A stretch of DNA of 64,000 nt from Microbispora amethystogenes (GCF_016863015.1 NZ_BOOB01000054.1:34791-98790); one strand, 5' to 3'; positions 8,403 through 17,597 are shown, numbered from the stretch's first letter. Notes: generated by a model not told the origin, from the letters alone. Made by a program: numbers and translations.

Positions 8403-9815
8403 ATGACCACTACGCGCTACGACGTGGTGGTGGTCGGTGGCGGCGTCCTCGGCACAGCCGTGGCCGAGCGGCTGGCGCGCACCAGCGCAAGCGTATGTCT
8501 GCTTGAGGCCGAGGGTGACGTCGGGGAGCACGCGAGCAAGGGCAACGCGGGCGTGGCGGTGTCTTACTACGGTGGGCCGGGCACGCTCGAGACTGACCTG
8601 ATCAACGCCTCCAACCCCTTCTGGGAGGAGCTGTGCGAGCGCCTGGACGTGCCCTACCGGCGCATCGGCGGCCTGATGGTGGCCCTGAGCGACCGCGAGG
8701 CCGAGCGGCTGGAGCACACCAGGGCTGAGGCGGCTGCGTGCGGTGTGCGGGTGCGGATCCTCAGCGCCGGCGAGGTACGCGAGGCGGAGCCGTTGGTGAC
8801 CCCCGACGCGGTCGCCGGCCTGTCCCTGCCGGACGAGGGCATCATCGACCCGATGCGCCTGACGGCGGCGTTCGCCAGTCTGGCCGCCGTCAACGGTGCG
8901 GTGATCCGGCTACGCGAGCGGGTCGAGGCGATCGAGCACGAGGACGACGGCACCAGCACGGTGATCACCGGCGCCGGACGCTACCGCGCACGGTTCGTCG
9001 TCAACGCCGCGGGCGTCGGCGCGGGCGCCGTGTCGCGGATGGCCGGTGGTGACCCGCTGGTGACCTGGCCGCGCAAGGGGCAGTATGTCGTGGTCGACAG
9101 GGCCTTCGCCGGCGCCCTGCGCCAGATCGTGTTCTGCACCCACCTTCCCGACACCAAGGGCATCAACGTCGTGCCGACCACGCACGGTTCGGCGCTGCTG
9201 GGCCCGACGGCCACCGACGTCACCGATCCGGACGACCGGGCCACCGATGCCGAGACGATCGCCCGGGTCGTCGCCGAGGCGGCTCGGCTGGTGCCCGCTG
9301 TGGCCGAGGCGTACGCGATCAAGACCTTCGCCGCCAACCGCCCGGCCGGCGACGAGCCGTACCGCCTGCGTGTGGACGCGCACGTGCCGAACCTGGTGCA
9401 CGTCACCGACCGCTCGGCAGGGGTGAGCATCTCCCCGGCCGCGGCGCAGTACACCCTCGATCTGCTCCAGGCCGCCGGGCTGGACGCGGTCGAGCGGCCC
9501 GGCGCGCACACCGCGCTACCGCGAGTCCCACGCCTGCGCACCGCGCCCGAGCCCGAGCGGCTCACGGAGGTCGACCCGCTGTACGGGCAGGTCGTCTGCG
9601 CGTGCGAGCACGTCAGCGCCGCCGAGATCGAGGCGGCGCTGAGCGCGCCGGTCCCGGCGACGTCCATCGACGGTGTGCGCAAGCGCACCGGCGCCGGCTA
9701 CGGGCGTTGCCAGGGCTCGTTGTGCCTGGCCGGCATCTCGTTCCTCACGGCGATGGCGACCGGGTGCGGGCCGGATGCCGTGCGCCACACCGTGCGCGGG
9801 ACGGTGGGGTCGTGA
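8403..9815 (+). CDS. GlpA-like FAD-dependent dehydrogenase with C-terminal BFD-type [2Fe-2S] domain
   Basis: 470 residues from ATG 8403 behind GGAGGTGAGG. The N-terminal DAO fold has 'DVVVVGGGVLGTAVAERLAR' for FAD; 'EHASKGNAGVAVSYYGGPGT' and 'FVVNAAGVGAGAVS' are typical of glycerol-3-phosphate, hydroxyproline and sarcosine dehydrogenases. The last 90 residues form a Fer2_BFD domain: 'CACEHVSAAEIEAAL' then 'RTGAGYGRCQGSLC', four cysteines for a [2Fe-2S] cluster. It probably oxidises a polyol phosphate or amino/imino acid and passes electrons on. It overlaps the next gene by 4 bases. Confidence 0.85.
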   Translation: MTTTRYDVVVVGGGVLGTAVAERLARTSASVCLLEAEGDVGEHASKGNAGVAVSYYGGPGTLETDLINASNPFWEELCERLDVPYRRIGGLMVALSDREAERLEHTRAEAAACGVRVRILSAGEVREAEPLVTPDAVAGLSLPDEGIIDPMRLTAAFASLAAVNGAVIRLRERVEAIEHEDDGTSTVITGAGRYRARFVVNAAGVGAGAVSRMAGGDPLVTWPRKGQYVVVDRAFAGALRQIVFCTHLPDTKGINVVPTTHGSALLGPTATDVTDPDDRATDAETIARVVAEAARLVPAVAEAYAIKTFAANRPAGDEPYRLRVDAHVPNLVHVTDRSAGVSISPAAAQYTLDLLQAAGLDAVERPGAHTALPRVPRLRTAPEPERLTEVDPLYGQVVCACEHVSAAEIEAALSAPVPATSIDGVRKRTGAGYGRCQGSLCLAGISFLTAMATGCGPDAVRHTVRGTVGS

Positions 9816-10603
9816 GCCGCCTGCTGGTCGTCGGCGCCGGCCCGAGCGGCCTGGGCTGCGCCACCGAGCTCGCTCGAAGCGGTGGACACGACGTACTGCT
9901 GATCGACCGGGTCCCGGTCGCCGGGGGCGAGTCCGGGTGGGACAAGCCCGAGGTGCGCGATCTGGTCCGCGCCGCGACCGGCGCCGGTGTCGAATTCCGG
10001 CTCGGGGCCGCGGCCGCCGTCTGGACCGACCGGCGTCTGCTGCTGACCGCACCGGGCGCGATCCGGTGGGTCGAGGCCGACCACCTGTTCTACGCGGGAG
10101 GACTCCGCCCCGCCACCGCTTCCGACCTGAACATCGTCGGTGAACGGCCCGCGGGAGTGCTGCCCGCGACCGTGGCCGACCACCTGCTGAGCACCGGCGT
10201 GCGACTGTGGAAGCGCGCCGTGGTCGTGGGCGACGGGCCGTGGGCGCCGCACATCGCGGAGCGGATCCGTGGGGCCGGCGGCCACGTGACCGCGGTCGGC
10301 GCCGGATCGCCCACGTGGGCCGACCAGGTGGTCGCGGGAGGAACGGGACTGGAGGTCCTCGGGAGCGACCGCGTGCACACACTTCGCGTCGTCGACGGGA
10401 CCCGGGTGAGGGACCTGGTGTGTGACGTGGTCATCCTCGCCTCCGGGCCCTTACCGAACCGCAACGTCGACGGCGCGCTGGCCGAAGGGGCCCCGCATGT
10501 CACGTTCGTCCAGCCCCTCGACGCCCGGGGAATCGCACCTCGCGCCCAGGCCGGGCGCGCCATCGCCGCCCACTGGGCCCGTACGAACGGAGGAAACCCG
10601 TGA
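9812..10603 (+). CDS. NAD(P)/FAD-binding oxidoreductase subunit (GlpB/HcnB-like)
   Basis: 263 residues beginning 'VSRLLVVGAGPSGLGCATEL' (Rossmann GxGxxG). A second nucleotide motif near residue 130 ('VVVGDGPWAPHIAERIR') gives the pyridine-nucleotide-disulphide oxidoreductase layout. It is shorter than the usual alpha subunit, since it ends before any BFD or glycine-cleavage-T domain. The BFD domain instead sits on the preceding protein, so the two should form one complex. The GTGA overlap at 9812 implies translational coupling. Substrate unknown. Confidence 0.75.
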   Translation: MSRLLVVGAGPSGLGCATELARSGGHDVLLIDRVPVAGGESGWDKPEVRDLVRAATGAGVEFRLGAAAAVWTDRRLLLTAPGAIRWVEADHLFYAGGLRPATASDLNIVGERPAGVLPATVADHLLSTGVRLWKRAVVVGDGPWAPHIAERIRGAGGHVTAVGAGSPTWADQVVAGGTGLEVLGSDRVHTLRVVDGTRVRDLVCDVVILASGPLPNRNVDGALAEGAPHVTFVQPLDARGIAPRAQAGRAIAAHWARTNGGNP

Positions 10604-10830
10604 AAGTCAGCTCCCCGATCGGCGAGCTGCCCTTCGAGCCGCGCAGCCTGCGCGTGCGGGACGGCGGCATTCAGATGGAAGGCGTCATGGGTGCCTGGCC
10701 CGCCAAGGTGGAGATCGACGCCGACGACATCCCCGGCCTGCTGCGGCTCGTCCTGCGCCCGGGTGTCCTGGGCGTTCTGATCCGGATCGCGTTCGCCCAG
10801 GCCCGGCGCGCCCTCTTCCGCCGTCGCTGA
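10600..10830 (+). CDS. Small hypothetical protein, third gene of the GlpA/GlpB-like operon
   Basis: 76 residues, GTG start overlapping the previous stop by 4 bases. In related three-subunit flavoprotein dehydrogenases this position often holds a small Fer2_4 ferredoxin. This protein has no cysteine, so it cannot be one. It has a hydrophobic middle ('IPGLLRLVLRPGVLGVLIRI') and a basic end 'RRALFRRR', suggesting an amphipathic or membrane-touching anchor for the dehydrogenase. No family recognised. Confidence 0.65.
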   Translation: MKVSSPIGELPFEPRSLRVRDGGIQMEGVMGAWPAKVEIDADDIPGLLRLVLRPGVLGVLIRIAFAQARRALFRRR

Positions 10831-10938
10831 TCACCCCGCCTCGCGGAGCTTCGCGTTCTCGGACGCGCGCCCCGGCCGTTCGCGAGTCCGCTCCCTGCAG
10901 TTCCCGACCCATGACTCGACTACGAGAAAGAAGACCCG

Positions 10939-11649
10939 ATGAGCACCAAGTGGCTCGACACCCGTCAGAAGGTCGTCGCCTACGCCCGCAAACTCCAGGC
11001 CGAGCGCCTGGTCTACTCCACCGCGGGCAACATCAGTCTCCGCGTCCCAGGGGAGCCCGGGCTGCTCGCGGTGACGCCGACCTCCACCCAGTACGACTTC
11101 CTGGAGCCGGAGGACATCGCCATCATCGACCTTGACGGCAACGTCGTCGACGGCCGGCGCGCCCCCACGTCCGAGACGCCGATGCACACCCTCATCTGCA
11201 AGCGCCGCCCCGAAGTCGGTGCGATCGTGCACACCCACGGCAAGGCCGTCATGACGATGGCGAACCTGGGCTGGACCCTCCCGCCGATCCTCACCGGCCT
11301 GGTCGAGGCCACCGGTGGCCCGGTCTACACCTCCCCCTACTCCCAGCCCGAGACCGACCAGATGGCCGACTTCACCGCTGAGGCGCTGGAGGACCGCGGC
11401 GCGACGTTCATGCGCTTCCACGGGCTCATCGCCATCGGTGCGGACCTCGAGCACGCGTTCCACACCGCCTCGGTCGTGGAGGGCGCGTGCGAGGTGTTCC
11501 TGACCATCAAGCAGCTGGGCGTCGACGTCGAGGAGCTGCCGCAGGAGCAGGTCGACTGGATCGCCTCGTACTGGCGCGCCCAGTTCCCCGGCGCGCCCGA
11601 GCCGCTGCCGGCTCCCGAGCCCAAGCCCTATCCGGGTCTCGTGCGATGA
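10939..11649 (+). CDS. Class II (AraD/FucA-type) zinc aldolase or epimerase
   Basis: 236 residues with the class II aldolase/adducin landmarks: 'TAGNISLRV' phosphate loop, 'SETPMHTLI' (catalytic acid region), 'IVHTHGKAV' with zinc-binding His-x-His, and a third zinc His in 'RFHGLIAIG'. Relatives cleave L-fuculose-1-phosphate, rhamnulose-1-phosphate or 3-oxo-tetronate phosphates to dihydroxyacetone phosphate and an aldehyde, or epimerise ribulose-5-phosphate. It sits before a sugar kinase and an aldehyde dehydrogenase, which fits kinase, aldolase, then aldehyde oxidation. Overlaps the kinase start by 4 bases. Confidence 0.85.
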   Translation: MSTKWLDTRQKVVAYARKLQAERLVYSTAGNISLRVPGEPGLLAVTPTSTQYDFLEPEDIAIIDLDGNVVDGRRAPTSETPMHTLICKRRPEVGAIVHTHGKAVMTMANLGWTLPPILTGLVEATGGPVYTSPYSQPETDQMADFTAEALEDRGATFMRFHGLIAIGADLEHAFHTASVVEGACEVFLTIKQLGVDVEELPQEQVDWIASYWRAQFPGAPEPLPAPEPKPYPGLVR

Positions 11650-13136
11650 CGTACCTCATCGGCGCGGACGTCGGGTCGTCCGCGCTCAAGGCAGCCCTCG
11701 TGCACCCCGAGCAGGGCGTCGTGGCGATCTCCGAGCAGACCTACCCGATGCACCGCCCTCACCCTGACTGGGCGGAGAACGACGCCGACGACTGGTACCG
11801 GGCGCTGGCTCGCGCGATCCCCGAGGTCCTGTCGTCCGCCGGTGTCAGCGCGCGGGAAGTGAGCGCGCTGTGCCTGGTGGGGCAGCGTGACATCGCCGTC
11901 CTCCTGGACGAGGCCGGGCGGGTGCTGGCTCCGGTGATCCACTGGACCGACCGCCGCGACCCCGAGGAGACCTCGGCGCTGTACGACGGCCTGGGACGCG
12001 AAGCCCTGATCGAGCGTTCGGGCACTCTGCCGATTCCCGGACTGGTGCTGGCGAACCTGACGTGGACCCGGCGGCACCAGCCGGAGGTCTGGCACCGGGT
12101 CCGTCACGCGTTGCAGCCGAAGGACTACCTGGCCTACCGGCTCACCGGCGACGTCGGGACCGACCCGACGGGTCCGACCCGGTCGGTCCTCAACGACTGG
12201 CGGACGGGGACGTGGAGTCCTGAGTTGTGCGCCGCCGCCGGGATCCCGCGCGAGATCCTGCCCGACGTGCGCTACGCGCCGTGGGAGCCGCGCGGCGAGC
12301 TGGGCGGCACCGCACACGAGATCGGGCTCCTACCCGGAACGGTGCTCGTCGCCGGTGGGGGTGACGACCCGGCGGCCGCGCTCGGGTCCGGTGTGATCGA
12401 CCCGGGCGACGTGTCGATCGGCACCGGCAGCTCGATGAGCTGGCGTGCCGTGGACTCCCGGCCGCGATTCGACCCGACGGGCATCGTGGGGCTCATGCCG
12501 CACGTGGTGCCGGACCGGTACCTGCACGAGATGGTCGCCGTCGGCTCGGGCACCACCCTGCGGTGGCTGCGCTCGACCTTCGGCGGAGCGCTGGACTACG
12601 CCGAGCTCATCGCCGGCGCCCGCGAGATCGCGCGGGGCAGCGACGGACTGCTGTGCTTCCCCTACGTGGAGGGAGCCACCGTCCCCGTCCAGGACGACCA
12701 GGTGCGCGCCGCCTACCACGGCATCTCCGGTCACCACCGGCTGCCGCACTTCGTACGGGCGACGCTCGAGGGCATCGCCTATCAATACCCGGCGCTGCTG
12801 GACGTGCTGCGCGAGCGTGGCCTGCGGGTGGACACCATGACCATCTCCGACGGCGAAGCGCGGTCGAGCGAGTGGAACCAGATCAAGGCCGACGTGCTGG
12901 ATCAGCCGCTGGTCCCCGCGCTGCGGGTCGAGGCGCCGTCGATCGGCGCCGCGATCCTGGCCGGCCTGGGAACCGGTGCCTTCTCCTCGGCGCGCCAGGG
13001 TGTGGACCAGGTGGTCGAGGTCGCCCCCCGGGTCGAGCCCGGCGTGCAGGGCACGGATCGGTACCGGGAGCTGCGCCGCCAGTGGGAGGAGGTTCGGGCC
13101 GACGTGTTCCCCCGTTTCAGGCTCCTGGTCTCCTGA
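11646..13136 (+). CDS. FGGY-family carbohydrate kinase (xylulokinase-like)
   Basis: 496 residues. 'LIGADVGSSALKAALV' is the first phosphate-binding motif of the ASKHA fold, 'VIHWTDRRDPEE' marks the substrate loop, and 'VLVAGGGDDPAAALGSG' is the FGGY_C signature with the catalytic Asp. It phosphorylates a sugar, ketose or polyol with ATP. The start ATG overlaps the aldolase stop, so the two products are made together and probably act consecutively. The exact sugar is not readable. Confidence 0.87.
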   Translation: MTYLIGADVGSSALKAALVHPEQGVVAISEQTYPMHRPHPDWAENDADDWYRALARAIPEVLSSAGVSAREVSALCLVGQRDIAVLLDEAGRVLAPVIHWTDRRDPEETSALYDGLGREALIERSGTLPIPGLVLANLTWTRRHQPEVWHRVRHALQPKDYLAYRLTGDVGTDPTGPTRSVLNDWRTGTWSPELCAAAGIPREILPDVRYAPWEPRGELGGTAHEIGLLPGTVLVAGGGDDPAAALGSGVIDPGDVSIGTGSSMSWRAVDSRPRFDPTGIVGLMPHVVPDRYLHEMVAVGSGTTLRWLRSTFGGALDYAELIAGAREIARGSDGLLCFPYVEGATVPVQDDQVRAAYHGISGHHRLPHFVRATLEGIAYQYPALLDVLRERGLRVDTMTISDGEARSSEWNQIKADVLDQPLVPALRVEAPSIGAAILAGLGTGAFSSARQGVDQVVEVAPRVEPGVQGTDRYRELRRQWEEVRADVFPRFRLLVS

Positions 13137-13242
13137 GCCGGTCACCTCCCGGTGCGGCGGCGAGCCCTCGTGTACGCCACAGCGTCGCCCGCGTCCTCCT
13201 GCCCACCTCCCACGTCATCTTCTCCCCCAGAAAGGCAGTGTC

Positions 13243-14718
13243 GTGACACTCTCCCTGCCCGCCACTGTGCGGACCCAGGCGTACATCGACGGCGCGTTCG
13301 TCGACGCCGGCGACGGTGGCACCTTCGTCTCCGTCGCGCCCTCGACCGGCCGGCCCCTGATCACGGTCGCCTCCTGCACGCCTGACGACGTCGACAAGGC
13401 CGTCGCGGCCGCACGCGCCGCGTTCGACGCCGGCACCTGGAGCCAGGCGGCGCCCGAGCAGCGCAAGCAGGTCCTGACCCGGCTTGCCGAGCTGATCGAG
13501 GCCAACGCGGAAGAACTCGCACAGATCGAGTCGGCCGACGCGGGCAAGCCGATCAGCGAGTGCCGGCAGTTCGACATCCCGGACGTGGTGACGACGCTGC
13601 GGTTCTACGCCGAGGCGGTGGACAAGGTCTTCGGCAAGGTGTCCGCCACCGGGCCCGAGCACCTGGGCCTTGTCGTGCGCGAGCCGATCGGCGTCGTGGG
13701 CGCGGTCCTCCCCTGGAACTTCCCCGCCGCGATGCTCGCGTGGAAGATCGCCCCAGCCCTCGCCGCGGGAAACTCGGTGGTCGTCAAGCCACCGGAGCTG
13801 GCGTCCCTGACGACGCTGCGCATCGCCGAACTTGCCACCGAGGCCGGTCTGCCGAACGGCGTGTTCAATGTCGTCCCCGGCATGGGGCCCGTGGCGGGCA
13901 GGGCCATCGGCCTGCACCCCGACGTCGACATGGTGACGTTCACCGGGTCCACCGCGGTCGGCCGGCAGTTCCTGCGCTACTCGGCCGACTCCAACCTCAA
14001 GGAGATCGTGCTCGAGTGCGGCGGCAAGAGCCCGCAGATCGTCACGGCCGACAACGCTGACCGCATCGAGGAAGTGGCTGCGGATCTGGCCGACGCCGCC
14101 TTCTGGAACTCCGGGCAGAACTGCTCGGCCGGCTCCCGGATCCTGGTCGACAACGCCATCAAGGACCGGTTCGTCGCCGCACTCGCCCGTGAGGCGCAGT
14201 CGCGTGTCGTCGGGGATCCGACCGACGAGTCCACCCAGCTCGGCCCTCTCATCGAGGAGGCCGCACTCGAACGGGTCCTGCGCTACATCGAGGGCGCGAA
14301 GGCCGACGGGGCGACAGTCGTGACCGGCGGCACGCGGCTGCTGACCGAGACGGGCGGCTGGTACGTCGCGCCCACGGTGGTGGACGACGTACGCCCCGAC
14401 ATGGCGGTGGCTCGCGAGGAGATCTTCGGGCCGGTCGTCGCCGTCCTCGGGTTCGACACTGTCGAAGAGGCGATCTCCCTGGCCAACGACTCCGATTACG
14501 GGCTTGCCGCCACCGTGTGGTCGCGCGACGTGGACACCGCGATCCGCATCGCCAGGGGCGTGCGGGCCGGCACCGTCGCGGTCAACGGCTACTCCGAGGG
14601 GAACATCACCACACCCTTCGGCGGATACCGTACGTCCGGTTTCGGCGGCCGCGACAACGGCATCGAGGCCTTCGAGCAGTACACCGAGCTCAAGACGATC
14701 TGGTTCACCCTCCGCTGA
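13243..14718 (+). CDS. NAD(P)-dependent aldehyde dehydrogenase
   Basis: 491 residues from GTG 13243 with AAAGG upstream. All ALDH landmarks are present: 'PWNFPAAMLAWKIAPALAAG', 'FTGSTAVGR' cofactor loop, the general-base Glu in 'VLECGGKSPQ', catalytic Cys in 'NSGQNCSAGSR', and 'EEIFGPVV'. Closest in style to gamma-glutamyl-gamma-aminobutyraldehyde or betaine aldehyde dehydrogenases. As the last gene of the island it likely oxidises the aldehyde released by the class II aldolase or by the flavoprotein. Confidence 0.88.
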   Translation: MTLSLPATVRTQAYIDGAFVDAGDGGTFVSVAPSTGRPLITVASCTPDDVDKAVAAARAAFDAGTWSQAAPEQRKQVLTRLAELIEANAEELAQIESADAGKPISECRQFDIPDVVTTLRFYAEAVDKVFGKVSATGPEHLGLVVREPIGVVGAVLPWNFPAAMLAWKIAPALAAGNSVVVKPPELASLTTLRIAELATEAGLPNGVFNVVPGMGPVAGRAIGLHPDVDMVTFTGSTAVGRQFLRYSADSNLKEIVLECGGKSPQIVTADNADRIEEVAADLADAAFWNSGQNCSAGSRILVDNAIKDRFVAALAREAQSRVVGDPTDESTQLGPLIEEAALERVLRYIEGAKADGATVVTGGTRLLTETGGWYVAPTVVDDVRPDMAVAREEIFGPVVAVLGFDTVEEAISLANDSDYGLAATVWSRDVDTAIRIARGVRAGTVAVNGYSEGNITTPFGGYRTSGFGGRDNGIEAFEQYTELKTIWFTLR

Positions 14719-14738
14719 GCACCGCGCGTGGGCTCCCA

Positions 14739-15116
14739 TTGAGGGGCGCGCTGGCCGCGCTGCTGCCGGTCGCCCCTTGGCTCGCCCAGTTCGGCGGATA
14801 CCTACTACCCCGAGTGAAACAGCCACATCATCTGGTCGCCCTACAGCACAACGCCAGTGACGAGAACACCGACCCGGCCGGCACGGCGCGCACGCTGATC
14901 GCGGCCCGGCCGGATGTGATCGGCCTGGAGGAACTCCTGCCGGCGGCCCTGCCTTCCTGGGAGGCCGCGCCGCACGCCGAGTACCCGTATCGGACGGTGC
15001 ACAGCACGGTCGGCCTCTGGTCCCGCTTCCCTCTTCTCACCGAGACGGCCCCGGTGGACATCCGCGCGCACGACGTTGGCCCGGACTGGAACCGCGGGCT
15101 GCGCGCGAAGTTGTGA
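14739..15116 (+). pseudogene. Remnant of a membrane-bound endonuclease/exonuclease/phosphatase protein
   Basis: About 125 codons read 'GALAALLPVAPWLAQFGGYL', a membrane segment, then 'VALQHNASDENTDPAGTART' and 'ARPDVIGLEEL', the first strand and catalytic Glu region of the EEP fold, and then stop. A full EEP domain needs about 220-250 residues with later His/Asp motifs, which are absent. No in-frame ATG or GTG opens it; TTG 14739 is the best start. I read it as a 3'-deleted, probably dead gene, cut off before the ABC operon. Confidence 0.6.
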
Positions 15117-15160
15117 ATTGCTCACTGTTTCCGCCGCCGCGCCTGGCCAAGGATCGAGGC

Positions 15161-16087
15161 GTGGCAGCGATTCAGGTGAACCACCTCAGCAAGAGCTACG
15201 GCAGTTTCCAGGCGGTCGACGACATCTCGTTCGAGGTCGAGGCGGGCGCGGTCTTCGCCCTGCTCGGCCGCAACGGCGCGGGCAAGACCACGACGATCGA
15301 GCTGCTCACCGGGTTCCGGAGGCCGGACGCCGGTACGGTCAGGGTGCTGGGCCTCGACCCGATCAGGGACCGCGCCCAGGTGCGCGGCAACGTCGGCATC
15401 ATGCTGCAGGAGGCCGGATTCTTCCCCGACCTGACGGCCGGGCAGACGGTCGAGATCTGGCGTGACTTCACTCCCGCCGCGCGCCCCGCGAGTGAGGCGC
15501 TGGAGCTGGCTGGCCTGACGGCGAAGGCGAAGACGAAGGTGCGGCAGCTGTCCGGCGGCGAGAAACGCCGCCTCGACCTGGCGCTGGCCCTGCTGGGCCG
15601 GCCCGACGTGCTGTTCCTCGACGAGCCGACGACCGGCATGGACCCCGAGGCCCGCCGCGACGTCTGGGAGGTCGTCCGCGACCTCGCCGCCCGGGGGACG
15701 ACCGTGCTGCTGACCACCCACTATCTGGAGGAGGCCCAGCAACTGGCGACGAACCTGGCCATCATGGACCGGGGTGAGATCGTCGTCGGCGGCGACATGG
15801 CCGAGACGCTGGCCGCGCGGGTGGGGCGGGTCTCGTTCGAGCTGCCGTCCGTGGTCCAGCCCGGGGAGCTGCCGCTGCCCGCGACCGTGCGGGGCAAGGT
15901 CGCCGTGGTCCAGGCCGCCGATCCCGACCTGGCCGCCCAGACGCTGCTGAGCTGGGCGAGCGAACGCGGCCTGCGCCTGCGCGGCCTGGAGGTCCGTACG
16001 GCCTCCCTGGAAGACCTGTTCCTGGAACTGGCCCACAACGGCGAAACAGCCCAGAACAGCACGACCACCCGTGACGCCCGTGCGTGA
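15161..16087 (+). CDS. ABC transporter ATP-binding protein (DrrA/CcmA type exporter)
   Basis: 308 residues from GTG 15161. Walker A 'LLGRNGAGKTTTIELL', signature 'LSGGEKRRLDLALALL', Walker B 'VLFLDEPTTGMDP' and the switch His in 'VLLTTHYLEEA' are intact. The C-terminal 80 residues are a regulatory extension typical of ABC-2 exporters. It energises export through the two permeases that follow in the same operon. The sensor kinase and regulator downstream suggest drug or membrane-stress control. Confidence 0.9.
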   Translation: MAAIQVNHLSKSYGSFQAVDDISFEVEAGAVFALLGRNGAGKTTTIELLTGFRRPDAGTVRVLGLDPIRDRAQVRGNVGIMLQEAGFFPDLTAGQTVEIWRDFTPAARPASEALELAGLTAKAKTKVRQLSGGEKRRLDLALALLGRPDVLFLDEPTTGMDPEARRDVWEVVRDLAARGTTVLLTTHYLEEAQQLATNLAIMDRGEIVVGGDMAETLAARVGRVSFELPSVVQPGELPLPATVRGKVAVVQAADPDLAAQTLLSWASERGLRLRGLEVRTASLEDLFLELAHNGETAQNSTTTRDARA

Positions 16088-16832
16088 CGTGCTGGCCGTG
16101 GCGCGGCTGGGCGGGCGGCTGTTCTGGCGCGACGGGCGGGCCGTGGGCGGCGTCGCGGTGCTCGGCGTCTGCCTGGGCGCGGGCCTGCCGTTGCTGGTCA
16201 CCGCCTCGCTCAGGAGCCCCGACGTGGAGGTGGTGCTCGGCATGCATCTCGGCCTGCTCGCCACGCTCCTGACCATCGCCGCGACCACCCAGACGGCCGT
16301 GACGCTGTCGGCGAGGCGAGAGTCGCTGGTTCTCAAGCGGCTGCGCGCCTCGGGCCTAAGCGGCCGGGCCATCGTCGGCGGTGAGCTGGTCAACATCGTG
16401 ACGCAGGCCGCTCTCCTGTCGGCCCTCGTTTCGGTGATCCTCTACACCTTCACCTCCCTGCCGCCCCCCGAGTTGCCGCTGCTGTTCGCGGCGTGCGTCG
16501 TCACGGTGGCCGGAGTGCTGGCACTGATCGGCGTCGTCTTCTCGATCGTGACCCGCCGTCCCGACCTGAACGCCCCCGCCACGATCCCGTTCATGCTGGC
16601 CAGCGCGCTCGGGGCCGGAGCGTACGGCCCGTTCGTCGCCGGCCTCCTCCCCGGCTGGGTCCGATGGGCACTCGACCTGCTGCCGACCGGGGCGATGGTC
16701 GAGATCGCCGGGCTCGCCTACGGGGGCGGCGAGCCCGCGACGCTGACCGGGCCCGTCCTCAACCTGACCGTCTGGGCCCTGCTCGCCCTGGTCGCCGTCC
16801 GCTTCCTCTTCCGATGGGACCCACGCCGATGA
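16071..16832 (+). CDS. ABC-2 type permease
   Basis: 253 residues with six predicted membrane helices: an N-terminal 'RLFWRDGRAVGG' elbow helix, 'TAVTLSARRESLVLKRLRAS' as a cytosolic coupling segment, and 'GYVRWALDLLP'-like C-terminal region ('GWVRWALDLLPTGAMVEIAG'). The start overlaps the ATPase gene by 17 bases; GTG 16080 is an alternative. It shares its layout with the next gene, consistent with a heterodimeric exporter channel. Confidence 0.82.
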   Translation: MTPVRDVLAVARLGGRLFWRDGRAVGGVAVLGVCLGAGLPLLVTASLRSPDVEVVLGMHLGLLATLLTIAATTQTAVTLSARRESLVLKRLRASGLSGRAIVGGELVNIVTQAALLSALVSVILYTFTSLPPPELPLLFAACVVTVAGVLALIGVVFSIVTRRPDLNAPATIPFMLASALGAGAYGPFVAGLLPGWVRWALDLLPTGAMVEIAGLAYGGGEPATLTGPVLNLTVWALLALVAVRFLFRWDPRR

Positions 16833-17587
16833 GCCTCACGGCCACCTACAAGCTGAGCGCCCGGCTGTTCTGGCGCGACAAGGGGATGCTGCCCGCCTCG
16901 GTGATCACCCCGCTGGGCCTCGCGATCGGGATGCCGACGCTGATGCGCAATGTCACGGCCGGCGGCGTCACGGCCGCGGCGCAGATGTTCGTGGGGACGC
17001 TCGCGCTCATCCTGTCGGGCACCGCGTTCCTGAACATCACCGTCGCCCTGACCATGCGCCGCGACCAGCTCCTGCTCAAACGGCTGCGCGCCACCCGGCT
17101 CACCGACCGGCAGATCCTCCTCGGCGAGGTCGCGAGCACCGCCACGCAGACGGTCATCGTCATGGTCATCTCAGCCGTGGCCGTACACCTCCTGGCCGAC
17201 GTGCCGCTGCCGCGCGATCCGGTGCTGTTCGCGGTGTTCGCGGTCGCGGGTGCTGCGGTGATGGCGACGCTGGGGGTGGCGTGGACGGCCGCGATCCCGC
17301 GCGGGGAGCTCGCCGCGCCCATGACGCTCCCGTTCTTCTTCCTGGCCGGCCTCGCGTCCGGGGCGATGGGCCCGATCGTGGACCTGCTGCCCTCCTGGCT
17401 GCACCCGTTCTTCGCCGCCCTGCCCACCAGCGCGGTGGTGGACGTGGTCCGCGCCTCCTACGGGCCGGGCACACTCGGCTCCGACCTGGCGGCGGCGGCC
17501 GTACCGGCTCTGGTTCTGGCGGTGTGGGCGGGGGTCGCGCTGCTCTCGATCAGGAGGTGGTTCCGGTGGGAGACCAGAAAGTCATAA
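16829..17587 (+). CDS. ABC-2 type permease, paralogue of the preceding gene
   Basis: 252 residues, six predicted membrane helices. It opens 'ATYKLSARLFWRDKGMLPAS' and repeats the coupling motif 'ALTMRRDQLLLKRLRATRLT' seen in the previous permease ('TLSARRESLVLKRLRAS'), so the two arose by duplication. The ATG overlaps the previous stop by 4 bases. With the ATPase it should form an exporter with two different membrane halves. The substrate is unknown. Confidence 0.82.
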   Translation: MSLTATYKLSARLFWRDKGMLPASVITPLGLAIGMPTLMRNVTAGGVTAAAQMFVGTLALILSGTAFLNITVALTMRRDQLLLKRLRATRLTDRQILLGEVASTATQTVIVMVISAVAVHLLADVPLPRDPVLFAVFAVAGAAVMATLGVAWTAAIPRGELAAPMTLPFFFLAGLASGAMGPIVDLLPSWLHPFFAALPTSAVVDVVRASYGPGTLGSDLAAAAVPALVLAVWAGVALLSIRRWFRWETRKS

Positions 17588-17597
17588 TTGGCCGACC

